A DNA stretch of 64,000 nucleotides from Paraflavitalea sp. CAU 1676. GTDB taxonomy: Bacteria > Bacteroidota > Bacteroidia > Chitinophagales > Chitinophagaceae. The stretch covers positions 186,001 to 250,000 of the forward strand of contig NZ_JARHUJ010000009.1 of the NCBI RefSeq assembly GCF_029223285.1, given 5' to 3'. Numbering within the stretch: position 1 is the first letter of the stretch; each line of letters opens with the position of its first letter. The position numbers were made by a program, and so were the translations under genes. Positions 45,957-54,694 of the stretch are shown piece after piece. Under the pieces are notes generated by a model that saw only the letters and a program-made list of their open reading frames with translations, had not been told where the DNA came from and did not search any database.

Positions 45957-48674
45957 ATGGTTAAACATATCATTACCGGCAGGCTATTCCTCACCTTATT
46001 GATGGCGGGGAGTAGCCTGCCGCTTTTTGCACAGCAGGCCTGGTTCATCGACGGATACCACGGTGGTATCTGGGGGCACTACCCAAAAGGATACACCAGC
46101 TTTGTGATCGACCAATTGCGGCTCAATCCGCAGTGGAAGATCAACCTGGAAATTGAACCGGTAACCTGGGATGCGGTGAAGGCCGATGACAGTGTCGCCT
46201 ATGCAGCCCTCCGCAAGTATATGGCGGCTCCTGCCCGGGAAAGCCGCGTTGAATACGTGAATCCCGGATACGGACAAAGCTATCTCTATACTGGATCAGG
46301 CGAAAGCCTCATCCGCCAATTCAGCTATGGCATCAAAAAACTGCGGGAGCATTTTCCCGGAATAACATTTACCACCTACTCTACAGAGGAACCATGTTTC
46401 ACCAGTGCCTTACCACAGGTGCTTACGGCTTTTGGCTTTAAATACGCCTCGCTCAAGAATCCCAACACCTGCTGGGGTGGGTATACGCGTGCCTTTGGTG
46501 GCGAACTCGTGAATTGGATAGGGCCCGATGGAAGCAGCCTGCGCACCGTGCCACGGTACGCTACAGAAGCATTGGAGCCAAAGTCAACCTGGCAAACCAC
46601 GGCCTGGATCAATAGTCCGGCTTATATAAAAGCGGCGCTCGATCAGGGTATTCAACATCCGGTGGGCATGACCTTGCAGGATGCAGGCTGGCGCAATGGT
46701 CCCTGGCTGAGCAGTAAGAACGATACGGCCAGGTCGCAATACACTACCTGGCGTAACTACTTCGAGCGCATCGCCAATCCTATACTAGCTACCGATTGGA
46801 GATTGACGCAGGAAGATATTCAGGTGAGCCTGGTTTGGGGTGCACAGGTGCTGCAACGCATTGCGCGGCAAGTACGCCGTGCAGAAGATAAGCTGGTAAT
46901 GGCGGAGAAGCTGGCTGCCATGGCAGTGATCAGCGGGTCGCGCAACAAAGCTGCAGGCGGCGCAACATTCGTTTGGCCGCAGGAAGCCTTCGACGAAGCC
47001 TGGCAGAATTTGTTGCTGGCGCAGCACCACGATTGCTGGATCGTTCCTTACAACGGCAGGAGAGGAGATACCTGGGCCGATAAAGTACGCAACTGGACAG
47101 CGGCAACAGAAAGGATCTGCGACAGCATAGTGGCGGCGGCCAAACAACAGTTGGCGGCACCCTCCGGTATAACAGTGTACAATACTACAGCAGTTGACAG
47201 GAATGAATTGGTAAGCTTTTCCCTGCCAGCCGGCAGTCCATTCCCCCCTTCTGGCCTTTCCTTACAAAGCGGCCGGCAATCGCTGCCGGTACAGTTGGTT
47301 ACCAACGACAGCACCGGCCATAAAGAACTGCTCTTCAAAGCAGCCGTACCGGCTGCCGGCTATAGTAGTTTTAACTTCAGCCATCACAGCCTTTCTACAA
47401 AGGGGGCTGCCATTACCCGGCGTAATGAATTGTATGTCCTGGAGACCGATCTGTACCGCCTAACCATCAACCCTGCGCTTGGAGGTGCGATCATCAGTCT
47501 CATCAGTAAACAGCTCCAAAACAAAGAATGGATAAAAGCAGGCGCATCGCAATCCTTTAACGGCATGCGCGGCAATTTTCCCGAAACCGGCGGCATTCAG
47601 TCCACCGATCGGCAGCCCGCCATCATAACGATACTTGAAAATGGGCCGCTGCGCATCAAAGCAAAGATCAGTGGTACCCTGGCCGGCCATCCATACTATC
47701 AGCTCATTACGCTGGTGCAGGGGGAGCCACGCATCGATTGCTCCCTGCACATCGATTGGCAAAAGCACACCACCATTGGCAATGACTATAAGCAAACCGA
47801 TGGATACAAGGCAGAAGACTACCGCAAAGCGTTCTACGACGATCGGGATAAGCTGCTGCTTAGCTTTCCGGTAGCACTGGCCGGTGAAAAGATCTATAAG
47901 AATGCGCCGTTCGATGTAACGGCCAGTCGGCTGGAGAATACGTTTTTTACCACCTGGGATAGTATCAGGAATAACATTGTGCTGCATTGGGTCGATGTGG
48001 TCGATCGACAGGAGCAACTGGGAATGGCGCTCTTTACCGATCATACTACCGCTTATGCGCATGGAAAAGGTCAGCCGCTATCGCTCGTGGTACAATATGC
48101 CGGCAAAGGACTGTGGGGACGAAATTATGTGCTCGATGGCCCTACCGTCATTAACTATTCATTGCTTCCGCATGCAGGTGCGTGGGATGCAGCCCGTCTG
48201 GAGTCGGAAAGAGCCCGGCGCAGCGAACCCTTGCAGGTATCCATCGCGCAGGGAGCTACAGCGGGCGCAAACACGAAGGCAATGGCCACACAGTTGAACA
48301 CCATGCAGACAGTCAACAGGAAAGTGGCCACGCAAGTGAACGCCACGCAGTCAGGTAACAAGAAGGTGGCGCTTCTACAGGCGAACGCTTCATCGAAAAG
48401 TCTCGTTCGTCTTGACAAAGCTGGCTGGGAGATCAGTACCATGACCATCGATGGCAATGACTGGCTTATCCGCTTGTACAATGCCGCTTCTTCCGATAGT
48501 GCTGTTACAGTATATTTACAGGCTCCGGCAGTATCGGCCAGTCTGGAGAACCTGGATGGTACCGCCCTTTCTTCACTTGCAATAAGGAAAAATGAAAACG
48601 GCATGGTGTCTTTCCTGGTCACAGCGCCGCGGTTTGGCATTCGCACCATCCGGATTTACAACAGTGTAAATTAA
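45957..48674 (+). CDS. GH38-like alpha-mannosidase-family protein with atypical metal site
   Basis: A 905-residue exported protein (signal ending LFAQQ). It has a GH38-like N-terminal domain: GITFTTYSTEEPCFTSALPQVLTAFGF aligns with the nucleophile region, NWIGPDGSSLRTVPRYA and LLLAQHHDCWIVPYN are family landmarks. A GH38 C-terminal beta domain follows (about 490-905). The usual HxD at the first strand reads H35-G-G37, the nucleophile Asp before Pro aligns with E145, and H357/H358 remain. So two of four zinc ligands appear replaced. It may use other chemistry, or be a binding protein. A 14-residue tandem repeat interrupts the C-terminal domain near residues 776-803. Confidence 0.85.
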   Translation: MVKHIITGRLFLTLLMAGSSLPLFAQQAWFIDGYHGGIWGHYPKGYTSFVIDQLRLNPQWKINLEIEPVTWDAVKADDSVAYAALRKYMAAPARESRVEYVNPGYGQSYLYTGSGESLIRQFSYGIKKLREHFPGITFTTYSTEEPCFTSALPQVLTAFGFKYASLKNPNTCWGGYTRAFGGELVNWIGPDGSSLRTVPRYATEALEPKSTWQTTAWINSPAYIKAALDQGIQHPVGMTLQDAGWRNGPWLSSKNDTARSQYTTWRNYFERIANPILATDWRLTQEDIQVSLVWGAQVLQRIARQVRRAEDKLVMAEKLAAMAVISGSRNKAAGGATFVWPQEAFDEAWQNLLLAQHHDCWIVPYNGRRGDTWADKVRNWTAATERICDSIVAAAKQQLAAPSGITVYNTTAVDRNELVSFSLPAGSPFPPSGLSLQSGRQSLPVQLVTNDSTGHKELLFKAAVPAAGYSSFNFSHHSLSTKGAAITRRNELYVLETDLYRLTINPALGGAIISLISKQLQNKEWIKAGASQSFNGMRGNFPETGGIQSTDRQPAIITILENGPLRIKAKISGTLAGHPYYQLITLVQGEPRIDCSLHIDWQKHTTIGNDYKQTDGYKAEDYRKAFYDDRDKLLLSFPVALAGEKIYKNAPFDVTASRLENTFFTTWDSIRNNIVLHWVDVVDRQEQLGMALFTDHTTAYAHGKGQPLSLVVQYAGKGLWGRNYVLDGPTVINYSLLPHAGAWDAARLESERARRSEPLQVSIAQGATAGANTKAMATQLNTMQTVNRKVATQVNATQSGNKKVALLQANASSKSLVRLDKAGWEISTMTIDGNDWLIRLYNAASSDSAVTVYLQAPAVSASLENLDGTALSSLAIRKNENGMVSFLVTAPRFGIRTIRIYNSVN
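48282..48365 (+). repeat. Two tandem 42-bp repeats inside the GH38-like gene
   Basis: 48282-48323 and 48324-48365 are imperfect tandem copies encoding MATQLNTMQTVNRK and VATQVNATQSGNKK, with a partial third copy after (VALLQANASSKS). The pattern ATQxNxxQxxNxKxA is Asn/Gln/Thr-rich and looks like a flexible linker. Confidence 0.75.
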
Positions 48675-48698
48675 ACCAACAAGCAAAAGCATTGCAGC

Positions 48699-51074
48699 AT
48701 GAAATATGCACTCTTGGCAGCAACGATACTTTGTCATTTAACAGGAACAGCCCAACAAAGCCCGAATGCGATTCAGGCTGTCTCTGCGCAACAGAAGAAA
48801 AGATCATCGGCAAGCGCTACGACGCAAAAGCAGCCGGCAGATTACGTGAATCCATTCATTGGCGCCAGTACCAGTACGGGCAAAGCGGGCGTATATCATG
48901 GACTGGGTAAAACGTTTCCCGGCGCCACTACGCCCTTTGGCATGGTACAGGTGAGCCCCAATACCATCACCGGCGGCGACAATGGATCGGGCTACAGTTA
49001 CGAACATACCACCATCGAAGGTTTTGCCTTTACACAAATGAGCGGGGTGGGCTGGTACGGCGACCTGGGCAACCTCCTCGTGATGCCCACCACCGGTGCC
49101 TTGCAAACCGTGGCGGGTAAAGAAGCGGCTCCCGAAAAAGGATATCGTTCCACTTATGATAAAGACAGCGAAAAAGCAGCCGCCGGATATTATAGTGTAA
49201 AGCTAACCGAGCATAATATTAAGACCGAGCTCACCGCAGCGCCGCACAGCGGCATGATCCGTTTTACTTTTCCTGCACACCAGCAATCGCGCATTCAGAT
49301 AGACCTGGCCCGCAGGGTAGGGGGTACATCGACGCAGCAATACATTAAAGTGATCGACGACTACACCATTCAGGGATGGATGCAATGCACACCCGATGGT
49401 GGCGGCTGGGGCAATGGCAACGGCAAGGCCAACTACACTGTTTATTTCTACGCACAGTTCAGCAAGCCACTCAAAAAGTATGGCGTGTGGAGTGCCGATA
49501 TACCGGCCGATTGGAAACGCAAGCGCGAGAACATTGAAAGTGAAGCGTACCAGCAAAGAGTGGCCGATGCCGCCATACTGACCGGCGTAAAAGAACAGCA
49601 GGCAAAGCACCTCGGCTTTTTCACCGAATTTGCTACCAAAGCCAATGAAGTTGTACTGATGAAAACAGGCATCTCGCTTGTGAGCATGGAAGGAGCTAAG
49701 AAGAACCTGCAGGCAGAGATCAAAGACTGGAACTTCGATAACCTGCGTACTGCCGCCCGCACGCGTTGGAATACCGCGCTCAGCAAATTGAGTGTGGAAG
49801 GTGCCGGTGACGACGAAAAAGCAGTGTACTATACAGCCCTCTACCATACCATGATCGATCCGCGGGCGATGGCCGATGTGGATGGCCAATATCCTGGCGG
49901 CGATGGAAAAACGCACAGCACCAAGGCCTTTACCAAACGCACCGTGTTTAGCGGATGGGATGTATTTAGGAGCCAGATGCCTTTACAAACTATCATCAAC
50001 CCCGTTGTAGTCAATGATATGGTCAACTCACTGGTTGAGCTGGCCGATCAAACGAACAATCAATACTTCGAACGGTGGGAATTCTTCAATGCCTATAGCG
50101 GGTGTATGTTGGGCAATCCCGCCATCTCGGTACTAACTGATGCTTACGCAAAAGGGATTCGCAACTACAATGCCCCTAAAGCGCTCACGTATGCGATCAA
50201 CTCGAGTGAGAAATTCGGCAATGGAGAGCGTGGCTACGTAGGCGGTGGACTTTCGATATCCTATACACTCGAATATGCTTACACGGAATGGGCTACGGCC
50301 AAGATGGCCGGCATGCTCGGCAACCGCGATGCCGAACAAAAATACGGGCAACGCAGCCAGTCGTACAGGAATATATTCGATGGCGGCAGGCAATGGTTCC
50401 GCCCGCGCAAAGAGGATGGCAGTTTTGAACCCTGGCCCGAAGAAGGCCGCCTGAAGGAATGGTATGGATGCATGGAAGCCAACCCCTACCAGCAGGGATG
50501 GTTTGTGCCGCACGATGTGCCGGGAATGGTAGAGCTGATGGGTGGCCGCGAAAAAGTGCTGGCCGACCTTACTACTTTCTTCGAGCGGGTACCGGAGAAT
50601 ATGATGTGGAACAACTATTACAACCACGCGAATGAACCGGTACACCATGTACCCTTTTTGTTCAACAGGCTACAGGCCCCCTGGCTCACCCAGCAATGGA
50701 CGCGCTCCATCTGTCAGCGTGCCTATAAAAATTCAGTAGAAGGACTGGTGGGCAATGAAGATGTAGGGCAAATGTCGGCCTGGTATGTGTTGGCAGCCAG
50801 CGGACTTCATCCCATTTGTCCCGGCGATACCCGTTATGAGATCACCAGCCCGGTATTCAATAAGATCAGCATCCGCCTCGATCCGCAGTATGCCGCTGGA
50901 AAGAACTTCACCATCATTGCCCGCAACAATTCACCGCAAAACATCTATATCCAAAGCGCCAGGCTGAACGGAAAGCCTTACACGCAATGTTATATTACGC
51001 ATGAACAGCTTGTAAAAGGTGGTGTGCTTCAATTGGAAATGGGGCCATCTCCCAATAAACAATGGGGTAATTAG
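48699..51074 (+). CDS. GH92 alpha-mannosidase (canonical general acid)
   Basis: A 791-residue exported GH92 enzyme (signal ending TGTAQ). A Gln/Ser/Thr/Lys-rich linker (about 20-48) precedes the beta-sandwich that starts PADYVNPFIGAST. The barrel carries FSGWDVFRSQMPL, GWFVPHDVPGMV, HANEPVHHVPFLFN with general-acid E646, and GNEDVGQMSAWYVLAASGLHPICPG. Members are calcium-dependent exo-alpha-mannosidases acting on N-glycans or yeast mannan. It contrasts with the GH92 at 29784, in which the acid is Gln. It comes 24 bp after the GH38-like gene, so the two are co-expressed. Confidence 0.96.
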   Translation: MKYALLAATILCHLTGTAQQSPNAIQAVSAQQKKRSSASATTQKQPADYVNPFIGASTSTGKAGVYHGLGKTFPGATTPFGMVQVSPNTITGGDNGSGYSYEHTTIEGFAFTQMSGVGWYGDLGNLLVMPTTGALQTVAGKEAAPEKGYRSTYDKDSEKAAAGYYSVKLTEHNIKTELTAAPHSGMIRFTFPAHQQSRIQIDLARRVGGTSTQQYIKVIDDYTIQGWMQCTPDGGGWGNGNGKANYTVYFYAQFSKPLKKYGVWSADIPADWKRKRENIESEAYQQRVADAAILTGVKEQQAKHLGFFTEFATKANEVVLMKTGISLVSMEGAKKNLQAEIKDWNFDNLRTAARTRWNTALSKLSVEGAGDDEKAVYYTALYHTMIDPRAMADVDGQYPGGDGKTHSTKAFTKRTVFSGWDVFRSQMPLQTIINPVVVNDMVNSLVELADQTNNQYFERWEFFNAYSGCMLGNPAISVLTDAYAKGIRNYNAPKALTYAINSSEKFGNGERGYVGGGLSISYTLEYAYTEWATAKMAGMLGNRDAEQKYGQRSQSYRNIFDGGRQWFRPRKEDGSFEPWPEEGRLKEWYGCMEANPYQQGWFVPHDVPGMVELMGGREKVLADLTTFFERVPENMMWNNYYNHANEPVHHVPFLFNRLQAPWLTQQWTRSICQRAYKNSVEGLVGNEDVGQMSAWYVLAASGLHPICPGDTRYEITSPVFNKISIRLDPQYAAGKNFTIIARNNSPQNIYIQSARLNGKPYTQCYITHEQLVKGGVLQLEMGPSPNKQWGN

Positions 51075-51131
51075 GCAGGAGATGCCTCCGGCAGAATAGC
51101 GGCACACAGGAGGCAAAGTGACTATACGAGT

Positions 51132-52040
51132 ATGAACCAAACTATTCTGGCAGGAGTTGATATCGGTGGGTCGCACATAACAGCAGCATTGATCAATCCG
51201 GACACCGGCGCCATCATACCGTCTACCTGGCAAAGAAATGCCGTACACCCCGGTGGCACTGCAACAGCCATTATAGACGGCTGGAGTGCCGTTATAACCG
51301 CCTGCTTTGCCGGGCAGCCATCGTTTCCTGCAAGATTGGGCATCGCAATGCCGGGTCCCTTCGATTACGAGACAGGCATCAGCCTCATCAAAGACCAGCA
51401 CAAGTACGATGCACTGTATGGTCTGAATGTAAAAGAATTGCTGGCCGCGAAACTATCCATAGCGCCGCAGGCCATCACGCTTACCAACGATGCAGCCTGC
51501 TTTTTGCAGGGAGAAGTGTATGCTGGCGCAGGCAAAGGGTTTCGATACGTTGTTGGCATTACACTCGGCACAGGCCTGGGGAGTGCCATCTACACAAATG
51601 ACAAAGCAATAGATGCCGCCTGGTGGAACCGGCCTTATAAAAATGGCATAGCGGAAGACTATCTCTCCTCGCGCTGGTTTGTACAACGCTACCACGAACT
51701 CACCGGCCAAGACATCGAGGGTGTTAAACAGTTATTGAATACCCCGGAAGAATTTATCATGCAGCGCATATTCGATGAGTTTGGCATCAACCTCGGCACT
51801 TTCCTGGCGGAAGCAATAGGCAACCGGTCAATTGATCAAATAGTCATTGGCGGCAATATAGCGCAGGCTTTTGGTTACTTTGAGCAGGCATTGAACAGCA
51901 GCCTGCAGGCAGCCGGCATACATAGTCCGGTACAGCCGGCTATACTGGGCGAGCAGGCTGCCCTGATCGGCGCGGCTACTGCAGGTCTCGAAATAGCCTT
52001 GCCTGTCCACAAACAAAAAACGATTGGTTCGCCGCTATGA
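51132..52040 (+). CDS. ROK-family sugar kinase
   Basis: A 302-residue cytoplasmic protein with the ROK/ASKHA nucleotide-binding start AGVDIGGSHITAALI, PGPFDYETG, the catalytic Asp120 in TLTNDAACFLQGE, and the phosphate-binding GITLGTGLGSAI. The zinc motif (CxCGxxGC) of many ROK kinases is absent; the corresponding part is NRPYKNGIAEDYLSSR. The likely role is phosphorylation of the hexose (mannose or glucose) released by this PUL. It overlaps the LacI-type gene by 4 bp (ATGA), implying translational coupling. Confidence 0.93.
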   Translation: MNQTILAGVDIGGSHITAALINPDTGAIIPSTWQRNAVHPGGTATAIIDGWSAVITACFAGQPSFPARLGIAMPGPFDYETGISLIKDQHKYDALYGLNVKELLAAKLSIAPQAITLTNDAACFLQGEVYAGAGKGFRYVVGITLGTGLGSAIYTNDKAIDAAWWNRPYKNGIAEDYLSSRWFVQRYHELTGQDIEGVKQLLNTPEEFIMQRIFDEFGINLGTFLAEAIGNRSIDQIVIGGNIAQAFGYFEQALNSSLQAAGIHSPVQPAILGEQAALIGAATAGLEIALPVHKQKTIGSPL

Positions 52041-53062
52041 AAAATGTAACCCTGAAAGATATAGCCGGCAAAGCCGGCGTGGCGCCTTCTACCGTTTCTG
52101 CCGTACTCAATGGCAAGGCGAAAGAATCACGCATCAGTGATCAGCTGGCGCAAAGGGTTCGCATCATTGCCGACGATATGGGTTATCAGCCCAATCATAC
52201 CGCAGTAAGTCTGCGCACCGGCAAAACAAGGGTGCTGGGCCTCATTGTAGAGGATATCTCCAATGTGTTCTTCGCCGCCCTGGCCAAGATCATTGAAGAG
52301 GAAGCGGATAGTATCGGGTACAAAGTACTTTATTGCAGCACGGAGAATAATGAAGAAAAAGCGCGCGAGCGCATCCGCATGTTCATGCAGCGGCAGGTGG
52401 ATGGATTCCTGATCACGCCCACGGCAGGTATGCGGGCAGAAGTGTGCAAGCTGGTAGAGCAAAAAAAGCCCGTCGTATTGATGGATCGCTATTTTCCCGA
52501 TGTGGATCTCCCGCATGTGCTGGTTGATAACTACCAGGGAGCGCGCATGGCCATGGACCACCTGCTGGAAAAGGGATACCGCCGCGTCGCCTACGTCACC
52601 GTTCGCCTCGATCAGATCCAGATGCACCAGCGCAGGCAGGCTTACGAAGCAGCCTTGTGCGAAAATGGGCTGCCGGTAGAAGAAGGGCATATCCTGCAGC
52701 TCGATTACCACTGCAAGCCCGAAGAGGCCGTGGTGCAGATAGAGCAATTCCTGGCAGCCAATCCACAACTGGATGCGATATTCTTTGCCACCAACTATGC
52801 CGGCGTATATGGCCTCGAAGCCATCAAGCACCTCGGCATCGAAATACCCCGCCAGCTGGCCGTTATCTGCTTCGATGACCATGATATCTTTCGCCTGTAC
52901 TCGCCCGGCATCACCATCGTCAAGCAACCCGTCGACCAAATCGCCCACACGGCCATGCAATTGCTCATCAGGCAATTCGAGCAAGACCCGCTAACCGATG
53001 TGCCTCCCACCGATCTACAGGTGTTACAGCCCGCCCGCCTGGTGGTACGGGGCTCCACCTGA
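52037..53062 (+). CDS. LacI-family transcriptional regulator
   Basis: A 341-residue DNA-binding repressor. Residues 1-50 form the LacI helix-turn-helix with hinge (VTLKDIAGKAGVAPSTVSAVLNGK), and 62-341 the periplasmic-binding-protein-like effector domain (VLGLIVEDISNVFFAALAKIIEEEA, DGFLITPTAG, ICFDDHDIFRLYSPGITIVKQP). It is translated with the ROK kinase and is the last gene of the PUL, so it probably regulates sugar-kinase or PUL expression in response to a sugar or sugar phosphate. I found no convincing operator sequence by eye. Confidence 0.95.
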   Translation: MKNVTLKDIAGKAGVAPSTVSAVLNGKAKESRISDQLAQRVRIIADDMGYQPNHTAVSLRTGKTRVLGLIVEDISNVFFAALAKIIEEEADSIGYKVLYCSTENNEEKARERIRMFMQRQVDGFLITPTAGMRAEVCKLVEQKKPVVLMDRYFPDVDLPHVLVDNYQGARMAMDHLLEKGYRRVAYVTVRLDQIQMHQRRQAYEAALCENGLPVEEGHILQLDYHCKPEEAVVQIEQFLAANPQLDAIFFATNYAGVYGLEAIKHLGIEIPRQLAVICFDDHDIFRLYSPGITIVKQPVDQIAHTAMQLLIRQFEQDPLTDVPPTDLQVLQPARLVVRGST

Positions 53063-53075
53063 TACCCCAAAAAAA

Positions 53076-53083
53076 TATTTTTG
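53076..53083 (+). promoter_or_regulatory. Possible -7 element upstream of the FecR-like stub
   Basis: TATTTTTG matches TAnnTTTG, 43 bp before the ATG at 53127, but no TTG box is found 19-21 bp upstream. It is followed by a short GGCGG/CCGCC hairpin. Confidence 0.3.
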
Positions 53084-53126
53084 AACGAGATGGCGGTAGT
53101 CGCCGCCTTACGGTACAATAGCTGGA

Positions 53127-53363
53127 ATGACCTACATGGAAGCGAAAAAGCTATGCCCATTGACCGACCGGGTACACAACGATTGGAACACAGGAGAAGA
53201 AGCCCTGTTGTTCGAAGAGTGGTACCGGTCATGTGAGCAAAACCCCGCCTTGCTGCAGCAAATGAACGGGGTCGATCAGGAGGCCATGCGCGAACGCCTA
53301 TTCTTATCCATCACCAAAAACCTTTCCTTTCAAAAGCATAAACTTTTCTTAGTAGTTGTTTGA
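53127..53363 (+). CDS. 78-residue protein resembling the cytoplasmic N terminus of FecR
   Basis: A small protein that ends just where a FecR membrane helix would begin. It shares with the FecR at 28666 the pattern EWY, then (E/Q)A(L/M)xxxLFxxI (here FEEWYRSCEQNP, EAMRERLFLSITKNL), and stops after a short hydrophobic HKLFLVVV. It lies 35 bp before an ECF sigma gene, in reverse order to the usual sigma-FecR arrangement. It may be a truncated anti-sigma remnant or a genuine mini anti-sigma able to bind the adjacent sigma factor. Confidence 0.6.
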   Translation: MTYMEAKKLCPLTDRVHNDWNTGEEALLFEEWYRSCEQNPALLQQMNGVDQEAMRERLFLSITKNLSFQKHKLFLVVV

Positions 53364-53398
53364 TATTTTTATAAGTTTATACCCATAATACGATTTGC

Positions 53399-53971
53399 AT
53401 GCCCTGCACGCCCTTGCTTTATGCGAACCTTGCCGATTCACAGCTATTTCAGCTGGTGAAAAAGGATGATATTAAAGCATTCGAAGAGCTTTACAACCGC
53501 TATTGGAGCGACCTCATCGATGCTGCCTACCGCCGCCTGCAGTCGCGCCAGAAAGCAGAAGACATCATACAGGACATCTTCGTTAGTCTCTACCAGAAAA
53601 GGCATACCCTCGATATCACCGTTTCTCTCAAAGCATATCTCTATCAGGCCCTCAAATTCAAGGTGTTGAACGTGTTCCGGGATGAGTTTACACGTTCTTC
53701 TGCCCGCAAGGAGATTTTTTTAAACGAGCAGTGCAAAAACGATTCGGCAGCGTATTGCGAGGCCCGCGAACTCAACAACCGCATTGGCCAGGTGTTAAGT
53801 TCCCTGCCGGATAAATGTCGGGAAGCCTTTCTCCTCAGCAGAGAGCAGAACCTGTCGAATAAAGACATATCCCTGGGCATGAACATCTCGGTAAGCACCG
53901 TCGAAAAGCATATCGGAAAGGCCCTCCGCATATTGCGCAACAACCTGCGCGACTATACCTGGAATGCGTAA
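53399..53971 (+). CDS. ECF-subfamily RNA polymerase sigma factor
   Basis: A 190-residue sigma factor. Region 2: AFEELYNRYWSDLIDAAYRRL, KAEDIIQDIFVSLYQKR, LKAYLYQALKFKVLNVFRD. Region 4: LPDKCREAFLLSREQNLSNKDISLGMNISVSTVEKHIGKALRILR, with the NKDISLGMNISVSTVEKHI helix-turn-helix. No full-length FecR or SusC follows it; only the 78-residue FecR-like stub precedes it. It could serve the FecR/STN-SusC system of the PUL at 23.7-29.7 kb, which lacks a sigma gene. Confidence 0.94.
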   Translation: MPCTPLLYANLADSQLFQLVKKDDIKAFEELYNRYWSDLIDAAYRRLQSRQKAEDIIQDIFVSLYQKRHTLDITVSLKAYLYQALKFKVLNVFRDEFTRSSARKEIFLNEQCKNDSAAYCEARELNNRIGQVLSSLPDKCREAFLLSREQNLSNKDISLGMNISVSTVEKHIGKALRILRNNLRDYTWNA

Positions 53972-54114
53972 TAGCACACCTTCCTGTTAACAATTCCTTT
54001 AAGCGGATAGAACACCGCGTTAAAAATCCACGGCTCCGTATTGCTGCCCGTTCGCATGAAATGATATTGGCGTAAATTGCTATATATTCTTCATGCTTAA
54101 AACTCATAACGGTT

Positions 54115-54618
54115 ATGAAAGCAATACAATGGACCAGGATGATGATCATGGTCATGGTGGTGAGTGCCGGCGCATTTACTTCCGTGAAGGCACAGGATAC
54201 CAAAGCCGATAAGAAAGCCGAAAAGGCAGCACAGGTAAAAGCGATGGTCGAATCGCAACGCTATGTCTTCAAACCACAAAGCGCCAACCCCATGCGCGGC
54301 CGCACCGTGCAGCTTACCTCCGAATATACTGTGAAGGTGAGCAAGGATACCATCATATCCGATCTGCCCTACTTCGGCCGCTCGTACACCGCACCCATCG
54401 ATCCCAGTAAAGGAGGTATACAATTCAACTCTACGAAGTTTGATTACAAGCTCGAAGAGGTCAAAAAAGGCTGGCAGGTAACGATCAAGCCAGGCGACGT
54501 AAGCGATGTGCAACAGTTTTTCCTGACGATATTCACCAATGGCTCAGCCACCCTGCAGGTAACCAGCACCAACCGTACTCCCATTTCCTTCAATGGGTCG
54601 GTATCGGAACGCCGGTAA
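54115..54618 (+). CDS. DUF4251 family exported protein
   Basis: A 167-residue secreted protein with a signal peptide (ending TSVKAQ), a short Lys/Ala/Glu-rich helix (KADKKAEKAAQVKAMVES) and a beta-rich domain with LTSEYTVKVSKDTIISDLPYFGRSY and the Gly-rich IDPSKGGIQF block typical of DUF4251. The gap upstream of 143 bp shows no promoter that I can assign. Function is unknown. Confidence 0.86.
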   Translation: MKAIQWTRMMIMVMVVSAGAFTSVKAQDTKADKKAEKAAQVKAMVESQRYVFKPQSANPMRGRTVQLTSEYTVKVSKDTIISDLPYFGRSYTAPIDPSKGGIQFNSTKFDYKLEEVKKGWQVTIKPGDVSDVQQFFLTIFTNGSATLQVTSTNRTPISFNGSVSERR

Positions 54619-54644
54619 CCGCAAAACATTTACTGCATAAATGC

Positions 54645-54673
54645 AAAAGGCCGCTGTCACCAGCGGCCCTTTT
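54645..54673. terminator. Strong bidirectional intrinsic terminator
   Basis: AAAAGGCCGCTG and CAGCGGCCCTTTT form a stem of 10 or more bp with a TCAC tetraloop and flanking A/T tracts. It separates convergent DUF4251 (+) and GH43 (-) genes. Confidence 0.93.
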
Positions 54674-54694
54674 ATTTGTTCATAGTGAAAAAGC

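Noticed and set aside
48282-48365. CRISPR-like or regulatory repeat array
   Set aside because: Only two to three diverged copies, no spacers, and entirely within a reading frame; it is a protein-coding tandem repeat.
53127-53398. Frameshifted full-length FecR gene at the stub
   Set aside because: Other frames after 53363 show no FecR-like sequence before the sigma gene starts at 53399, so a single frameshift cannot restore a full protein.
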